A DNA stretch of 64,000 nucleotides from NCBI RefSeq assembly GCF_025847275.1, contig NZ_JAOZEV010000010.1, positions 1-64,000 on the forward strand, read 5' to 3'. Each line of letters starts with the position of its first letter. Position 1 is the stretch's first letter. Source of the DNA: Flavobacterium frigoritolerans. Lineage in GTDB: Bacteria > Bacteroidota > Bacteroidia > Flavobacteriales > Flavobacteriaceae. The translations under genes and the position numbers were made by a program. Positions 26,012 through 36,421 of this stretch are shown piece after piece. Below the pieces are notes generated by a model. The model ran no database searches. It saw nothing but the letters and a program-made list of their open reading frames with translations, and was not told the DNA's origin.

Positions 26012-26803
26012 CTACAAATCTTGAGCATTTGCAATTAACTCTGCAATATCCAATACTTTAACAGAATCTTCTTTTTCTTGATGCTTAATACCATCTGTTA
26101 ACATTGTATTGCAAAATGGACAGCCCGCTGCAATAATATCTGGTTTTGTTTCAAGAGCGTCTTCTGTACGTTCAACATTAATCTCCTTAGTTCCTGGTTC
26201 AGCATCTTTAAACATTTGCGCACCTCCAGCACCACAACATAATCCATTTGCCTTAGAACGTTTCATTTCGACCAACTCAATATCAAGTTTCTCGATTAAT
26301 GCTCTCGGCGCTTCATATATTTTATTGGCTCTTCCTAAATAACAAGGATCATGAAAAGTAATACGCTTTCCTTTAAACTGTCCACCTTCGATAGTTAACC
26401 TACCGTCATCAAGTAACGATTTAAGAAATTCCGTATGATGTACTACTTCATATTGCCCACCCAATTCAGGATATTCATTTTTTAATGTATTAAAACAATG
26501 CGGACAAGCTGTAACTATTTTTTTTGCTTCATATGCATTTAGAACCTCAATGTTCATCATAGCTTGCATTTGAAACAAAAATTCATTTCCAGCACGTTTT
26601 GCAGGATCACCAGTACAACTTTCTTCTGTACCAAGAACTGCAAAAGAGACATTTGCGCGATTTAAAATTCGCACAAATGCTTTTGTAATTTTCTTTGCTC
26701 TATCATCAAAACTACCTGCACAACCTACCCAAAATAAAACTTCTGGTTGTTTTCCTTGGGCTAGCATTTCTGCCATTGTTGGCACAACTAAACTTTCTGA
26801 CAT
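26012..26803 (-). CDS. CCG-domain Fe-S protein (HdrB/GlpC-like redox subunit)
   Basis: A 263-residue cytosolic subunit with two cysteine-rich CCG-type regions: an N-terminal one (WVGCAGSFDDRAKK with TACPHCFNTLKNEYP) and a C-terminal one (LCCGAGGAQMF with AAGCPFCNTML), as in HdrB, GlpC and LutA proteins, which bind noncanonical 4Fe-4S clusters and pass electrons to thiol/disulfide or quinone partners. DPCYLGRANKIYEAPR is the conserved segment between them. The membrane ferredoxin-like gene is 93 bases upstream on the same strand; the two almost certainly form one complex. The substrate is unknown. Confidence 0.88.
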   Translation of the reverse strand: MSESLVVPTMAEMLAQGKQPEVLFWVGCAGSFDDRAKKITKAFVRILNRANVSFAVLGTEESCTGDPAKRAGNEFLFQMQAMMNIEVLNAYEAKKIVTACPHCFNTLKNEYPELGGQYEVVHHTEFLKSLLDDGRLTIEGGQFKGKRITFHDPCYLGRANKIYEAPRALIEKLDIELVEMKRSKANGLCCGAGGAQMFKDAEPGTKEINVERTEDALETKPDIIAAGCPFCNTMLTDGIKHQEKEDSVKVLDIAELIANAQDL

Positions 26804-26896
26804 TTCTCTCTATTTTGTTTAAAGTTTCATGTTTTAATCTGAAATCTATAATTTATTTATGATACTAATTATTGAAATACTAAAATAGTAATTTCT

Positions 26897-28234
26897 TTAA
26901 TTCTCATTCTTCCAATTCAATCTATCCTGCTGATTGTATTGCCATGGTGCTCCATTGTTTTCTATATTTGTCATCATCGCATTTAAAGGCATTGGCGCAG
27001 CACTTTGCTCCATAACCAAGTAACGACGCATATCCATAATAATCGATAATGGGCTAATATTTACTGGACATTCTTCAACACAGGCATTACATGATGTACA
27101 CGCCCACAATTCTTCGGGAGTAATATAATCATTTAATAATGACTTATTATCTGGAACAAAAACTCCTTTATTGGCATCTATATTTTTACCCACTTCTTGT
27201 AAACGATCTCTTGTGTCCATCATAATTTTACGAGGAGACAATTTTTTTCCTGTTTGATTTGCAGGACAAGACGAAGTACAACGACCACATTCTGTACAGG
27301 TATAAGCATTTAGTAACTGAACCCAATTCAAATCCTGAACATCACTTGCACCAAACTTACTAGGTGCCGCATTTTCATCTACAGGAGCTGCCGCAAATGG
27401 ATCTGCATTAGGGTCCATCATTAATTTAACTTCTTTTGTAACCGATTCTAAATTATCAAACTGTCCTTCAGGATTCAAATTAGCAAAATATGTATTTGGG
27501 AAAGCCAATAAAATATGTAAGTGCTTTGAAAAATATAAGTAGTTCATGAAAATTAGAATACCTATAATATGCATCCACCAGAATGCTTCACATAAAAGCA
27601 TTACTAACTCGTTCGACATTCCATTAAAAATAGGTGCTATAAACCGACTTACTGGAAAACTTCCTGCTTTATGAAAATGTGAAAATCCTCCTGGAACATT
27701 TTGCAAATGCAAATCAGAAGCATTCATTAATAAAAACAATGTCATTAATACAACTTCAAAATACAAAATGTAATTTGCATCGTTCTTTGGAAACCCATTT
27801 AGATCTGGATTAATAAAACGTTTTAATCGAATAATATTTCTTCTTGTCCAAAAGACTATTACTGCTATCAAAACCAATAAAGCTAATATTTCAAAAGAAC
27901 CAATAAGTACATCATATACTGGGCCTAAATAGGGTGCAAAAACTCTATGCGTACCAAATAAACCATCAATAATAATTTCGAGTAATTCGATATTAATAAT
28001 AATAAAACCAACATAAACAATAATATGCAATACTCCTGCAATTGGTCTTTTTACCATTTTAGACTGGCCAAGAGCAATCATAGCCATGTTTTTCCAACGT
28101 GCTTTGGGATTATCTTTACGATTTACATCTACTCCTAAATTTATGTTTCGAATAATTTTTTTTATGCTTGACGCAAAAAACCCAAAACCAATAATAAGAA
28201 GAATGGCAAATAAAATATTATCTAAATAACTCAT
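26897..28234 (-). CDS. Membrane-bound 4Fe-4S electron-transfer subunit (HdrE/HdrC-like fusion)
   Basis: A 445-residue protein that fuses a cytochrome-b-like membrane part to a ferredoxin part. About six hydrophobic segments with conserved histidines occupy roughly 1-260. The C-terminal domain has two complete 4Fe-4S motifs, CTECGRCTSSCP and CTSCNACVEECP. This is the architecture of HdrC/HdrE-type or NarI-like quinone-linked subunits. With the CCG protein just downstream it would shuttle electrons between the quinone pool and a cytosolic acceptor. The mlaD-like gene is only 9 bases upstream, so the four genes from the amidase down may form one transcript. Confidence 0.88.
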   Translation of the reverse strand: MSYLDNILFAILLIIGFGFFASSIKKIIRNINLGVDVNRKDNPKARWKNMAMIALGQSKMVKRPIAGVLHIIVYVGFIIINIELLEIIIDGLFGTHRVFAPYLGPVYDVLIGSFEILALLVLIAVIVFWTRRNIIRLKRFINPDLNGFPKNDANYILYFEVVLMTLFLLMNASDLHLQNVPGGFSHFHKAGSFPVSRFIAPIFNGMSNELVMLLCEAFWWMHIIGILIFMNYLYFSKHLHILLAFPNTYFANLNPEGQFDNLESVTKEVKLMMDPNADPFAAAPVDENAAPSKFGASDVQDLNWVQLLNAYTCTECGRCTSSCPANQTGKKLSPRKIMMDTRDRLQEVGKNIDANKGVFVPDNKSLLNDYITPEELWACTSCNACVEECPVNISPLSIIMDMRRYLVMEQSAAPMPLNAMMTNIENNGAPWQYNQQDRLNWKNEN

Positions 28235-28243
28235 ATTTTAAGT

Positions 28244-29203
28244 TTATTTTTTAGAAATCGAATCGTTAACTGGTGCTACATATGGCTTGTTTTTCTTTCC
28301 AAAAAGAGAAACATTTACATAACGTGTTGGTGATAAACGCACATCTTGTAATAGCAATTCTAATTCTTTAGAAGTTGCTTGCAAATTATTATAAAGAGCT
28401 TCATCTTTTAATAATTTACCCATTGTCCCTTTACCTGAATTTAATCCATTCATTATACCATCAACTTTAGCCAATGTTTGGTTTAAATTTCTAACTGTTT
28501 TACCTAAATCTGCTTTATTTAAAGAGTCAGACATTTTAGCAAAATTCCCAGACATTTTATTAAAGTTAGTAACAACTCCATTTATTTGCCCTTTGTTAGT
28601 ATCTAAAATAGAATTGATACTTCCTGAAGCTTTATGAAATTGTTCCATTGTTTTACTTAATTCAGCTAAACTCTTTTTTAAGTCTTCCTGTCCTTTTTGA
28701 TCTAGAACATTATTTAATCCTGAAACTAGTTTATCAATATTAACTAGCATCTTCTCTACTTTGTCCTGAACTGGAGCCAGTTTATCAGCCAAACCTGCTG
28801 TTAAACCTAGTTTAGTAGTTCCTTTTAATAATTGTCCTTCAACAGCTGGTTCTTTATCTTCGAAGTTTGGATAAATTGCAATTTGCTTTCCTCCTATTAA
28901 TCCAGGCTCATATATAGAAGCTGTACTTGATTTAGAAATAGGAAAATCTGTTTTTAATTGTAATTCAACCAACAATTTCCCAGTTGATTCATTAATTTTT
29001 ATACCATTAATTTTTCCAATCGCTAATCCGTTTAAGGTAACTGGTGCAGAAGTAGCTAATCCTTCTACATTATCATATTCAACATAAAATATCTTGTAGT
29101 TTGTGAAGAGGTCTTTGCCTTTTAAAAAGCTATACCCCCAAATAAATAATAAAATTGATGCAATGACTAAAATAGCCGTTTTAATTTCTCTTGTTAGTTT
29201 CAA
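28244..29203 (-). CDS. MlaD-family (MCE domain) lipid-transport protein
   Basis: A 319-residue envelope protein: one N-terminal membrane helix (about 8-26), an MCE domain (about 36-115) containing NVEGLATSAPVTLNGLAIGK and AIYPNF, then a long helical tail with repeated heptad-like blocks to about 295. MCE proteins form hexameric rings that move phospholipids between inner and outer membranes with an ABC transporter (MlaE/MlaF), which is not encoded here. It lies 50 bases after the amidase and 9 bases before the Fe-S gene on the same strand. Confidence 0.9.
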   Translation of the reverse strand: MKLTREIKTAILVIASILLFIWGYSFLKGKDLFTNYKIFYVEYDNVEGLATSAPVTLNGLAIGKINGIKINESTGKLLVELQLKTDFPISKSSTASIYEPGLIGGKQIAIYPNFEDKEPAVEGQLLKGTTKLGLTAGLADKLAPVQDKVEKMLVNIDKLVSGLNNVLDQKGQEDLKKSLAELSKTMEQFHKASGSINSILDTNKGQINGVVTNFNKMSGNFAKMSDSLNKADLGKTVRNLNQTLAKVDGIMNGLNSGKGTMGKLLKDEALYNNLQATSKELELLLQDVRLSPTRYVNVSLFGKKNKPYVAPVNDSISKK

Positions 29204-29253
29204 AATTGTAAGTGTTTGTACAAATTTAATATAAAATATTGAACTTGTAATTA

Positions 29254-30408
29254 TTATTTAAGCGAGTCTTGGATACTAATTTTTTCTCCATTTTTAAATG
29301 CAATCAAAAAAGCTGAGTCATACCCCTTCTCTTTTGCTTCTTGCAAATATTTTTTTGCTTGATTATAATCCGCTGTTTGTTGATACGTATATTTATAAAC
29401 ATTATTCTCATATACTACAGAAACTCCTGTTAAGCCCTTAAAATTTGCTGGTGCTAATGGTGTCTTTTTTATACTAGCCAAAAGTTGTACCTTATATATA
29501 GAACCATCTAAGTTAGGTTTTACAGTAGTTTTTTGAGATGGTGCTGTAGTTGTTGTTTTTACTGGTGTAGAATCTTTTACCGCTTTTTCAACCACCTTTA
29601 CAGAAGGCTTTTCATCTACAGGATCACCAGAACCACTACCGAAATATTCTTTTTTATAACTAATAATTGCTCCTGCAATAGCTTTTGCATATTCATTCTG
29701 CCCTTCTTCTGAATTTAAGATATCTCCCTCAGCTGGATTAGAAATGAAACCTGTTTCTACCAAAACTCTCGGCATATACGCTTTATGAAGTACCATGAAA
29801 AGTGCTTGTTTTACACCACCACCACGTAATTTTTTCCCCATCAAGCCAAACGCATCCTCGATTTTACTTGCCAAGGCAATACTATAATCTAAATATTCTT
29901 CCTGCATCAAAGTCATCCCAATCATAGATTCGGGTGAATTTGGGTCAAATCCTTCGTATTTTTGCTTGTAATCTTTCTCCATTGTAATAACAGAGTTCTC
30001 ATTTTTGGCAACCTCAAGATTAGATGCTGCTTTATTCATCCCCATCACGTAGGTTTCAGTTCCAAATGCTGCCGTATTTTTATTTGCATTACAATGTATA
30101 GATACAAAAATACTAGAATTTGCTCTATTGGCAATATTCGCTCTTTCGATCAAACCTACAAACACATCTGTTTTACGAGTATATATTACATTAACGTTTG
30201 GATACGACTCTAATATTTTTCCAACTTTCAAAACTATCGCCAAAGCAATATTTTTCTCAATACGTCCGCTATAAACTGCTCCAAAATCATGATCACCGTG
30301 CCCTGCATCTAAAGTTACTTTAAAAACGTTAGATTGACTATAGGCACAAAATGACATTATAGTTAGAAAAAAACTAAATATTACCCTATTTTTGTTAAAT
30401 ATATCCAT
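29254..30408 (-). CDS. N-acetylmuramoyl-L-alanine amidase (Amidase_3) with C-terminal SPOR-like domain
   Basis: A 384-residue exported enzyme that cuts the amide bond between MurNAc and the stem peptide in septal peptidoglycan. Signal peptide to about residue 25 (CAYSQ). Zinc and catalytic residues: DAGHGDHDFGAVY, EKNIALAI, FVSIHCNANKN and VETGFISNPAEGD. A Pro/Thr/Lys linker of about 50 residues leads to a C-terminal domain (YKVQLLASIKK to AFLIAFKNG) that resembles SPOR, which binds denuded glycans at division sites. It is divergent from lptD and heads the minus-strand envelope cluster. Confidence 0.92.
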   Translation of the reverse strand: MDIFNKNRVIFSFFLTIMSFCAYSQSNVFKVTLDAGHGDHDFGAVYSGRIEKNIALAIVLKVGKILESYPNVNVIYTRKTDVFVGLIERANIANRANSSIFVSIHCNANKNTAAFGTETYVMGMNKAASNLEVAKNENSVITMEKDYKQKYEGFDPNSPESMIGMTLMQEEYLDYSIALASKIEDAFGLMGKKLRGGGVKQALFMVLHKAYMPRVLVETGFISNPAEGDILNSEEGQNEYAKAIAGAIISYKKEYFGSGSGDPVDEKPSVKVVEKAVKDSTPVKTTTTAPSQKTTVKPNLDGSIYKVQLLASIKKTPLAPANFKGLTGVSVVYENNVYKYTYQQTADYNQAKKYLQEAKEKGYDSAFLIAFKNGEKISIQDSLK

Positions 30409-30458
30409 ATAATCTAAAAGTTAATTTTAATAAAATACAACTACTATAATTTTTTTAA

Positions 30459-33194
30459 TTGATTATTTTTGACAAAAAATTATATGTAAGTTTGACATGT
30501 CAAAAAACAAGCCATATTTTTACAAAAATAGTATTTAAACCTTTGCATACAAACTTATTTAATATCGTTTTATTATCATTTTTCCTAACACTAGGATGCG
30601 GTAATGTATATTCACAAGATACGAACAAAAAAAAGAAAGCTACAAGTGCTAGTAAACAGCCAGATAGCATAAAAACAACAACTATAGACTCTATAAAGGT
30701 AGATAGCATAAAACCCAAAAAAGCTTTTCTGGATGGCAAAGTAAAATACAAAGCCAAAGATTATGCTAAGATTGATCAAAAGCGCAAGCTTATTACCTTA
30801 TATAATGAAGCCGAGCTATATTACCAAGATGTTGAGTTAAAATCCGGCATTATTGTTTTAGATTACGAAAAAAATGAAGTTTATGCAGGTCGTCTAAAAG
30901 ATTCAGCAGGTGTATATACTCAATATCCCAATTTTAAACAAGGCGCTAGTGCCGTTGAGCCGGACTCTATCCGATTTAATTTTAAAACTAAAAAAGCTTT
31001 AATTTGGAATTCAAGATCCGAACAAGGCGAATTTAGAATAAAAGCCAGCATTACAAAAAAAGAAAACGACTCTGTTTATTTCTTAAAAGGTGCTCGATTT
31101 ACTACTGCAAAGGATGTGGATAACCCTGAATACTATTTTCAAACAAACAAAGTAAAGTTCATTCCTGGAAAAAAAGTAATCACCGGTTTAACCAATATGG
31201 TAATTGCCGACGTGCCTACTCCTATTGCTTTACCATTTGCTTATTTCCCAATGTCTTCAGAAAAAAGCATTTCTGGTTTAATTCTACCAAGTTATAATGA
31301 CTCTAATACCAGAGGATTCTCATTACAAAATGGTGGTTATTATTTTGCTTTAAGTGATAATTATGACTTAACTGTTTTAGGAGATTATTATACAAACGGA
31401 AGTTATGCTATGCGTTTTGAATCATCTTATGCAAAAAGATATAAATATAGAGGTAACATAAATGTTCGTTTTGAGAATTTAATATCTAGCGAAAGAGGAT
31501 ATCCTGATTATTCTAAACAAAACATATATAACATCCAATGGTCACATTCTAAAGACACAAAAGCAAGTCCTAATTCAAGTTTTTCTGCTTCGGTAAATAT
31601 GGGTAGTAGCAAATATTTCAAACAATCCATCAATCAGGCAAATATTGGTTCTAGCTTAAATAACACATTAAGCTCATCCGTTTCATATAGCAAAACCTTT
31701 AATACGCTACCACAAATACGTACATCGTTAACTGCAACACATTCTCAAAACACGCAAACTGAAGTCATTAACATGACTCTACCAACATTGGAAGCAAGTG
31801 TAGATAGAATATATCCATTCGTAGGAAAAAATGGGGTTAAAAAAGGATTCATTAAAAACATTAACTTTCAATACAACTTAAGTGGTAAAAATAGTATCGT
31901 GACAACCGATTCTCTATTTTTTAAACCTCAAATGTTTGATGATGCTAAAATTGGAGCCAAACACAGTATTCCTATTAGCACCAACTTTAAAATATTTAAA
32001 TATTTTAGTGCTAGTACAACTGCAAATTATCAAGAAATATGGCAAACAAGCACTATAAATAGAACATATGATACTGAACAAGGTAAAGTAGTTGACAAAG
32101 TGGTAAACGGTTTTGATGCCTATAGAACTTACTCGTTTAGCTCAAGTCTTGGTACTACTATATACGGTACTTTTAATTTTGGTGAAGACAAAAAAATAAA
32201 ATCTATTCGCCACGTAATGCGCCCATCTGTTTCTTACGGATACACACCAAGTTTTGAAAAATATTACGACACTTACGCAACTGATGCTACAGGTACTATA
32301 ACTAAAGAATATAGCCGTTTTGAAGGAGGTATTTTTGGCGCTCCTGGTAATTCTAATTCTAATATTGTAGGTTTTGATTTAAGTAATACTTTTGAAGCTA
32401 AAGTTACAGACAAGGACAGTACAAAAACAGAACCTAAAAAAATAATGCTGCTTAATAATTTAAACTTTTCTACAAGTTATAATTTTAATGCAGACGGAAT
32501 TACATCATTCGCATGGCAACCATTAAGAGTTAGTGGAGGAACACAGCTTCTTGACAATAAAATGAATGTCAATTTTGGAGCTACATTAAACCCTTATGCA
32601 ATAGATAATTCAGGAAAACAGATGAATGTTTTCAACATTGACAATGGAGGAAGCTTATTTCGAATGACTAGTGCAAATATGACATTAAACTACTCTATTT
32701 CGAACAAGGAAAAAAATAAAAAAGATGGTAAAAACACCCAAAGTGAAAGAAATGGTGGTCGTGAAGATGATTTATTTGGAACAAATACCGACTTAAATGA
32801 TCAACGCAAAAGCCAGTTTGACGGCTCTGAAGAAAGCGACAATGAAATAACCGAATTTTTCAACGCAAAACTTCCTTGGGACATGACATTAGCTTACTCC
32901 CTAACTTACGGAAATGCTATGAGAGAAAATAAAATCATCGGAAACTCTATAATGATTTCTGCAAATATGGATATTACCCCAAAATGGAAAGGTGGTATAT
33001 CTACAGGTTATGATTTTGTACAAAAGGGAGTTACTTTTACCCAGCTTCGTTTTGAAAGAGATTTATTAAGCTGGAGAATGGATTTTAACTGGACTCCAAT
33101 TGGTCCATATTCAAACTGGAATTTCTTCATCGGAATAAAATCTGGAGTTCTTAGCGATATCAAATGGAACAAAAGAAGCACTATAAACAGATAA
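30459..33194 (+). CDS. LptD-like LPS-assembly outer-membrane protein
   Basis: Large outer-membrane translocon that places lipopolysaccharide on the cell surface. An N-terminal OstA-like beta-jellyroll (about 100-250: KYKAKDYAKIDQKRKLITLYN, GIIVLDYEKNEVYAG) precedes a long C-terminal barrel with PTPIALPFAYFPMSSEKSIS at the join, the typical LptD linker segment. The maximal frame starts at a TTG (30459) and codes 911 residues. A TAnnTTTG box lies inside it at 30487-30494, so the true start may be a later TTG such as 30543, which directly precedes the signal-peptide-like HTNLFNIVLLSFFLTLG. It is divergent from the amidase and is followed closely by ridA. Confidence 0.88.
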   Translation: MIIFDKKLYVSLTCQKTSHIFTKIVFKPLHTNLFNIVLLSFFLTLGCGNVYSQDTNKKKKATSASKQPDSIKTTTIDSIKVDSIKPKKAFLDGKVKYKAKDYAKIDQKRKLITLYNEAELYYQDVELKSGIIVLDYEKNEVYAGRLKDSAGVYTQYPNFKQGASAVEPDSIRFNFKTKKALIWNSRSEQGEFRIKASITKKENDSVYFLKGARFTTAKDVDNPEYYFQTNKVKFIPGKKVITGLTNMVIADVPTPIALPFAYFPMSSEKSISGLILPSYNDSNTRGFSLQNGGYYFALSDNYDLTVLGDYYTNGSYAMRFESSYAKRYKYRGNINVRFENLISSERGYPDYSKQNIYNIQWSHSKDTKASPNSSFSASVNMGSSKYFKQSINQANIGSSLNNTLSSSVSYSKTFNTLPQIRTSLTATHSQNTQTEVINMTLPTLEASVDRIYPFVGKNGVKKGFIKNINFQYNLSGKNSIVTTDSLFFKPQMFDDAKIGAKHSIPISTNFKIFKYFSASTTANYQEIWQTSTINRTYDTEQGKVVDKVVNGFDAYRTYSFSSSLGTTIYGTFNFGEDKKIKSIRHVMRPSVSYGYTPSFEKYYDTYATDATGTITKEYSRFEGGIFGAPGNSNSNIVGFDLSNTFEAKVTDKDSTKTEPKKIMLLNNLNFSTSYNFNADGITSFAWQPLRVSGGTQLLDNKMNVNFGATLNPYAIDNSGKQMNVFNIDNGGSLFRMTSANMTLNYSISNKEKNKKDGKNTQSERNGGREDDLFGTNTDLNDQRKSQFDGSEESDNEITEFFNAKLPWDMTLAYSLTYGNAMRENKIIGNSIMISANMDITPKWKGGISTGYDFVQKGVTFTQLRFERDLLSWRMDFNWTPIGPYSNWNFFIGIKSGVLSDIKWNKRSTINR
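30468..30494 (+). promoter_or_regulatory. Possible promoter of lptD inside its nominal 5' end
   Basis: TAAGTTTG (30487-30494) fits TAnnTTTG exactly; TTTG at 30468-30471 is 15 bases upstream, slightly closer than usual. If used, transcription begins after the nominal TTG start at 30459. Confidence 0.4.
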
Positions 33195-33242
33195 GTTGAT
33201 ACTGCCACAAACAAATATATTTTAATATAAATTCATACAATC

Positions 33243-33623
33243 ATGAAAAAAATCATATTTACCGAAAATGCTCCAGCTCCTATTGGTCCATACAACCAAG
33301 CTGTCTTAAAGAACGATACACTTTATGCTTCTGGTCAAATTGCTATTAATCCTCAATCAGGAGAATTAATTACAGATAACATTCTTGATGAGACCAAACA
33401 AGTAATGCAAAATATAGCTGCTATTCTTGAAGCTGCAGATATGACTTTTGAGCATATTGTAAAAGCAACTATTTTTATCATGGATATGAATAATTTCGCT
33501 GCTATCAATGGTATATATGGTTCTTATTTTGACGAAAAAACAGCTCCTGCACGCGAAACAGTTCAAGTTGCTTGCTTGCCTAAAAACGTAAATGTAGAGA
33601 TCTCTATAATTGCAGTACGATAA
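33243..33623 (+). CDS. ridA: RidA-family enamine/imine deaminase
   Basis: A 126-residue cytosolic trimeric protein that hydrolyses reactive 2-aminoacrylate and related imines made by PLP enzymes. Family marks: APAPIGPYNQAV at the start, YASGQIAINPQSGEL, KATIFIMDMNNFAAIN, and the C-terminal APARETVQVACLPKNVNVEI with the catalytic arginine in ARETV. Length is standard. It lies 48 bases after lptD on the same strand, an arrangement that I infer may be one transcript, without a known functional link. Confidence 0.93.
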   Translation: MKKIIFTENAPAPIGPYNQAVLKNDTLYASGQIAINPQSGELITDNILDETKQVMQNIAAILEAADMTFEHIVKATIFIMDMNNFAAINGIYGSYFDEKTAPARETVQVACLPKNVNVEISIIAVR

Positions 33624-33886
33624 CATTTAGTATTATGTGCCGAAGCTACAATATTAACTACGGCACATTATTACATCACACAAGCGTATAATCTAATACG
33701 CACACCTCTTCCCAATCATTTTTTAGGTTCTTTCTAAAGCTGAATATCTACATTATTCATTCTATTTTTAAAATCGATTATATTTTTACTTAAACAGATC
33801 CCTATCTTATTCGTTTTTATCATGAATAACAAATAAGATTTATGGTTTTCTTTTATGAATTAAAACAAATTGAAATCGAAAGAAAT
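33624..33886. other. Gene-free stretch between ridA and mgsA
   Basis: Convergent intergenic region of AT-rich sequence. I see no coding frame or RNA. No strong terminator for ridA was recognised; the mgsA terminator closes the region on the right. Confidence 0.5.
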
Positions 33887-33917
33887 AAAAAAACCGCCTC
33901 AAATAATTGAAACGGTT
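33887..33917 (-). terminator. Terminator of mgsA
   Basis: An 11-pair stem (33892-33902 with 33907-33917, two G-U pairs) with a four-base loop and a minus-strand T run, 25 bases beyond the mgsA stop. Confidence 0.75.
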
Positions 33918-33941
33918 CGTTATAAAATTTAATATAGATTT

Positions 33942-34325
33942 TTACAATTCTAACGCGATAGCATTTAATAATAATTGTGCAGAAGCTTCGTTAGTCGCCA
34001 ATGGCACATTATGTACATCACAAACACGGATTAACATATTAATATCGACTTCATGAGCATGACTTGCAAGCGGATCCTTAAAAAAGAAAACCATATGTGT
34101 TTTTCCTTCTGCTACTCTTGCAGCTATTTGGGCATCTCCTCCCATAGGACCTGAAAGCATTTTTCGAACTTTAAAACCAGCATTTATAGCTTTGCTTCCT
34201 GTAGTTCCTGTTGCGATAAGTTTAATATTTTCCTTAAGTAGGAGCGTTTTATTTTTATTTAAAAACTGAACCATGTCTGCTTTCTTACCATCGTGGGCTA
34301 TAATAGCAATCTCCATACTTTTCAT
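33942..34325 (-). CDS. mgsA: Methylglyoxal synthase
   Basis: A 127-residue cytosolic lyase that turns dihydroxyacetone phosphate into methylglyoxal and phosphate, a bypass when sugar phosphates accumulate. Motifs: IIAHDGKKADMVQF at the start, ATGTTGSKAI (phosphate binding), KMLSGPMGGDAQI with the catalytic aspartate in GGDAQ, and FFKDPLASHAHEVD. Slightly shorter than the E. coli enzyme at the N terminus but complete in its catalytic part. It follows the GlcNAc-kinase-like gene by 6 bases, and gap and pfkA lie further upstream on the same strand, which fits a role at the DHAP/GAP branch point. Confidence 0.95.
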   Translation of the reverse strand: MKSMEIAIIAHDGKKADMVQFLNKNKTLLLKENIKLIATGTTGSKAINAGFKVRKMLSGPMGGDAQIAARVAEGKTHMVFFFKDPLASHAHEVDINMLIRVCDVHNVPLATNEASAQLLLNAIALEL

Positions 34326-34331
34326 TTACCT

Positions 34332-35183
34332 TTATTTATTAGAAATATGATATGCGATAAGTCCATCGATTGGACGTCTTAAAACATTACCTAATTGCAA
34401 TTCGTATTTATCAAAAGTTTCTTGTAATTCATCTTTTAAATAGTAAGCAATTGAACCTACAAAATGAACTGGAACTTCTTTACAATTATCAAATTGTCTG
34501 ATGTAATTCTTAACAAATGATTTCATCCCTTTAAAGATGATTTTTCTGCAAAACTCAGAATCTTTATGCTTGATTAAGAACTTAGCAAAAGTAGCTAAAT
34601 AAGCATTTGGATTTGGTTCTTTATATAATTTGTTTTTAATAAAATCTGGATCCATGTTGTATTCTTTTGCAAATTCAACAGCCAATTCCTGAGGCATTTT
34701 ATTAAAATAATATTTTCTGATTAATTCTTTTCCAAAAACATTACCGCTACAATCGTCCATTGCTATATAGCCTAATGATTGTACTTTTTGGAATAATTGC
34801 TTACCATCAAAGTAACTACAATTAGACCCTGTCCCTAAAATACTAACAATTGCTTTTTCTCCTTTTGGAGTAGTTGCATATACTGCTGCATAAGTATCTT
34901 CATGAACATCAACAATTGCGTTAACAAAATATTCTTGAAAAATTTGTGATAGAGCAATTTTCATTCTATCTGTACCACATCCTGCTCCGTAAAAGAATAA
35001 ATGAGTAGCTGTATTTTTATTTTGTAATATATCAAAACGGTCATTTAATCGGGTTACGATTTCATCTCCATTAAGAATTTCAGGATTTAAACCTAAGGTT
35101 TGTGTTGTGAATAATATCTTGCCATTATCATCAATTGCTATCCAATCTGCTTTAGTAGAACCACTATCAACTATTAATTTCAT
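34332..35183 (-). CDS. BadF/BadG/GlcNAc-kinase-like ATPase
   Basis: A 283-residue protein of the actin/hexokinase-like fold. Phosphate-binding turn LIVDSGSTKADW at residues 2-13, a second in VSILGTGSNCSYF, and the linker segment KVQSLGYIAMDDCSGNVFGKELI. The N-acetylglucosamine kinase group of this family phosphorylates amino sugars. In Bacteroidota this short version is usually annotated N-acetylglucosamine kinase or hypothetical. The gene is 6 bases before mgsA and 136 bases after gap, from which it is separated by the gap terminator. The substrate is inferred only from family resemblance. Confidence 0.82.
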   Translation of the reverse strand: MKLIVDSGSTKADWIAIDDNGKILFTTQTLGLNPEILNGDEIVTRLNDRFDILQNKNTATHLFFYGAGCGTDRMKIALSQIFQEYFVNAIVDVHEDTYAAVYATTPKGEKAIVSILGTGSNCSYFDGKQLFQKVQSLGYIAMDDCSGNVFGKELIRKYYFNKMPQELAVEFAKEYNMDPDFIKNKLYKEPNPNAYLATFAKFLIKHKDSEFCRKIIFKGMKSFVKNYIRQFDNCKEVPVHFVGSIAYYLKDELQETFDKYELQLGNVLRRPIDGLIAYHISNK

Positions 35184-35270
35184 TTTATTTTATTTAGTTT
35201 TCGGTTTAGTTTTTCATCTTACAATATTAAGTGTAATTATTCACATTATTGAGAGTCAAACAAAATAATA

Positions 35271-35304
35271 AAAAATCCCGCTATCTATTCAATAACGGGA
35301 TTTT
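35271..35304 (-). terminator. Terminator of gap
   Basis: Arms AAAATCCCG (35272-35280) and CGGGATTTT (35296-35304) enclose a 15-base loop that can pair partly; a minus-strand T run follows, 16 bases beyond the gap stop. Confidence 0.75.
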
Positions 35305-35319
35305 GAAATGTATATAAAA

Positions 35320-36336
<1,017 letters not shown>

Positions 36337-36421
36337 TTATTTATTTTTTGTTTATTCTACTTATTTTCAAAGTCTAATTTCCTCACAATAAACTTCAATT
36401 TTATTTTTATTCTATAATATT

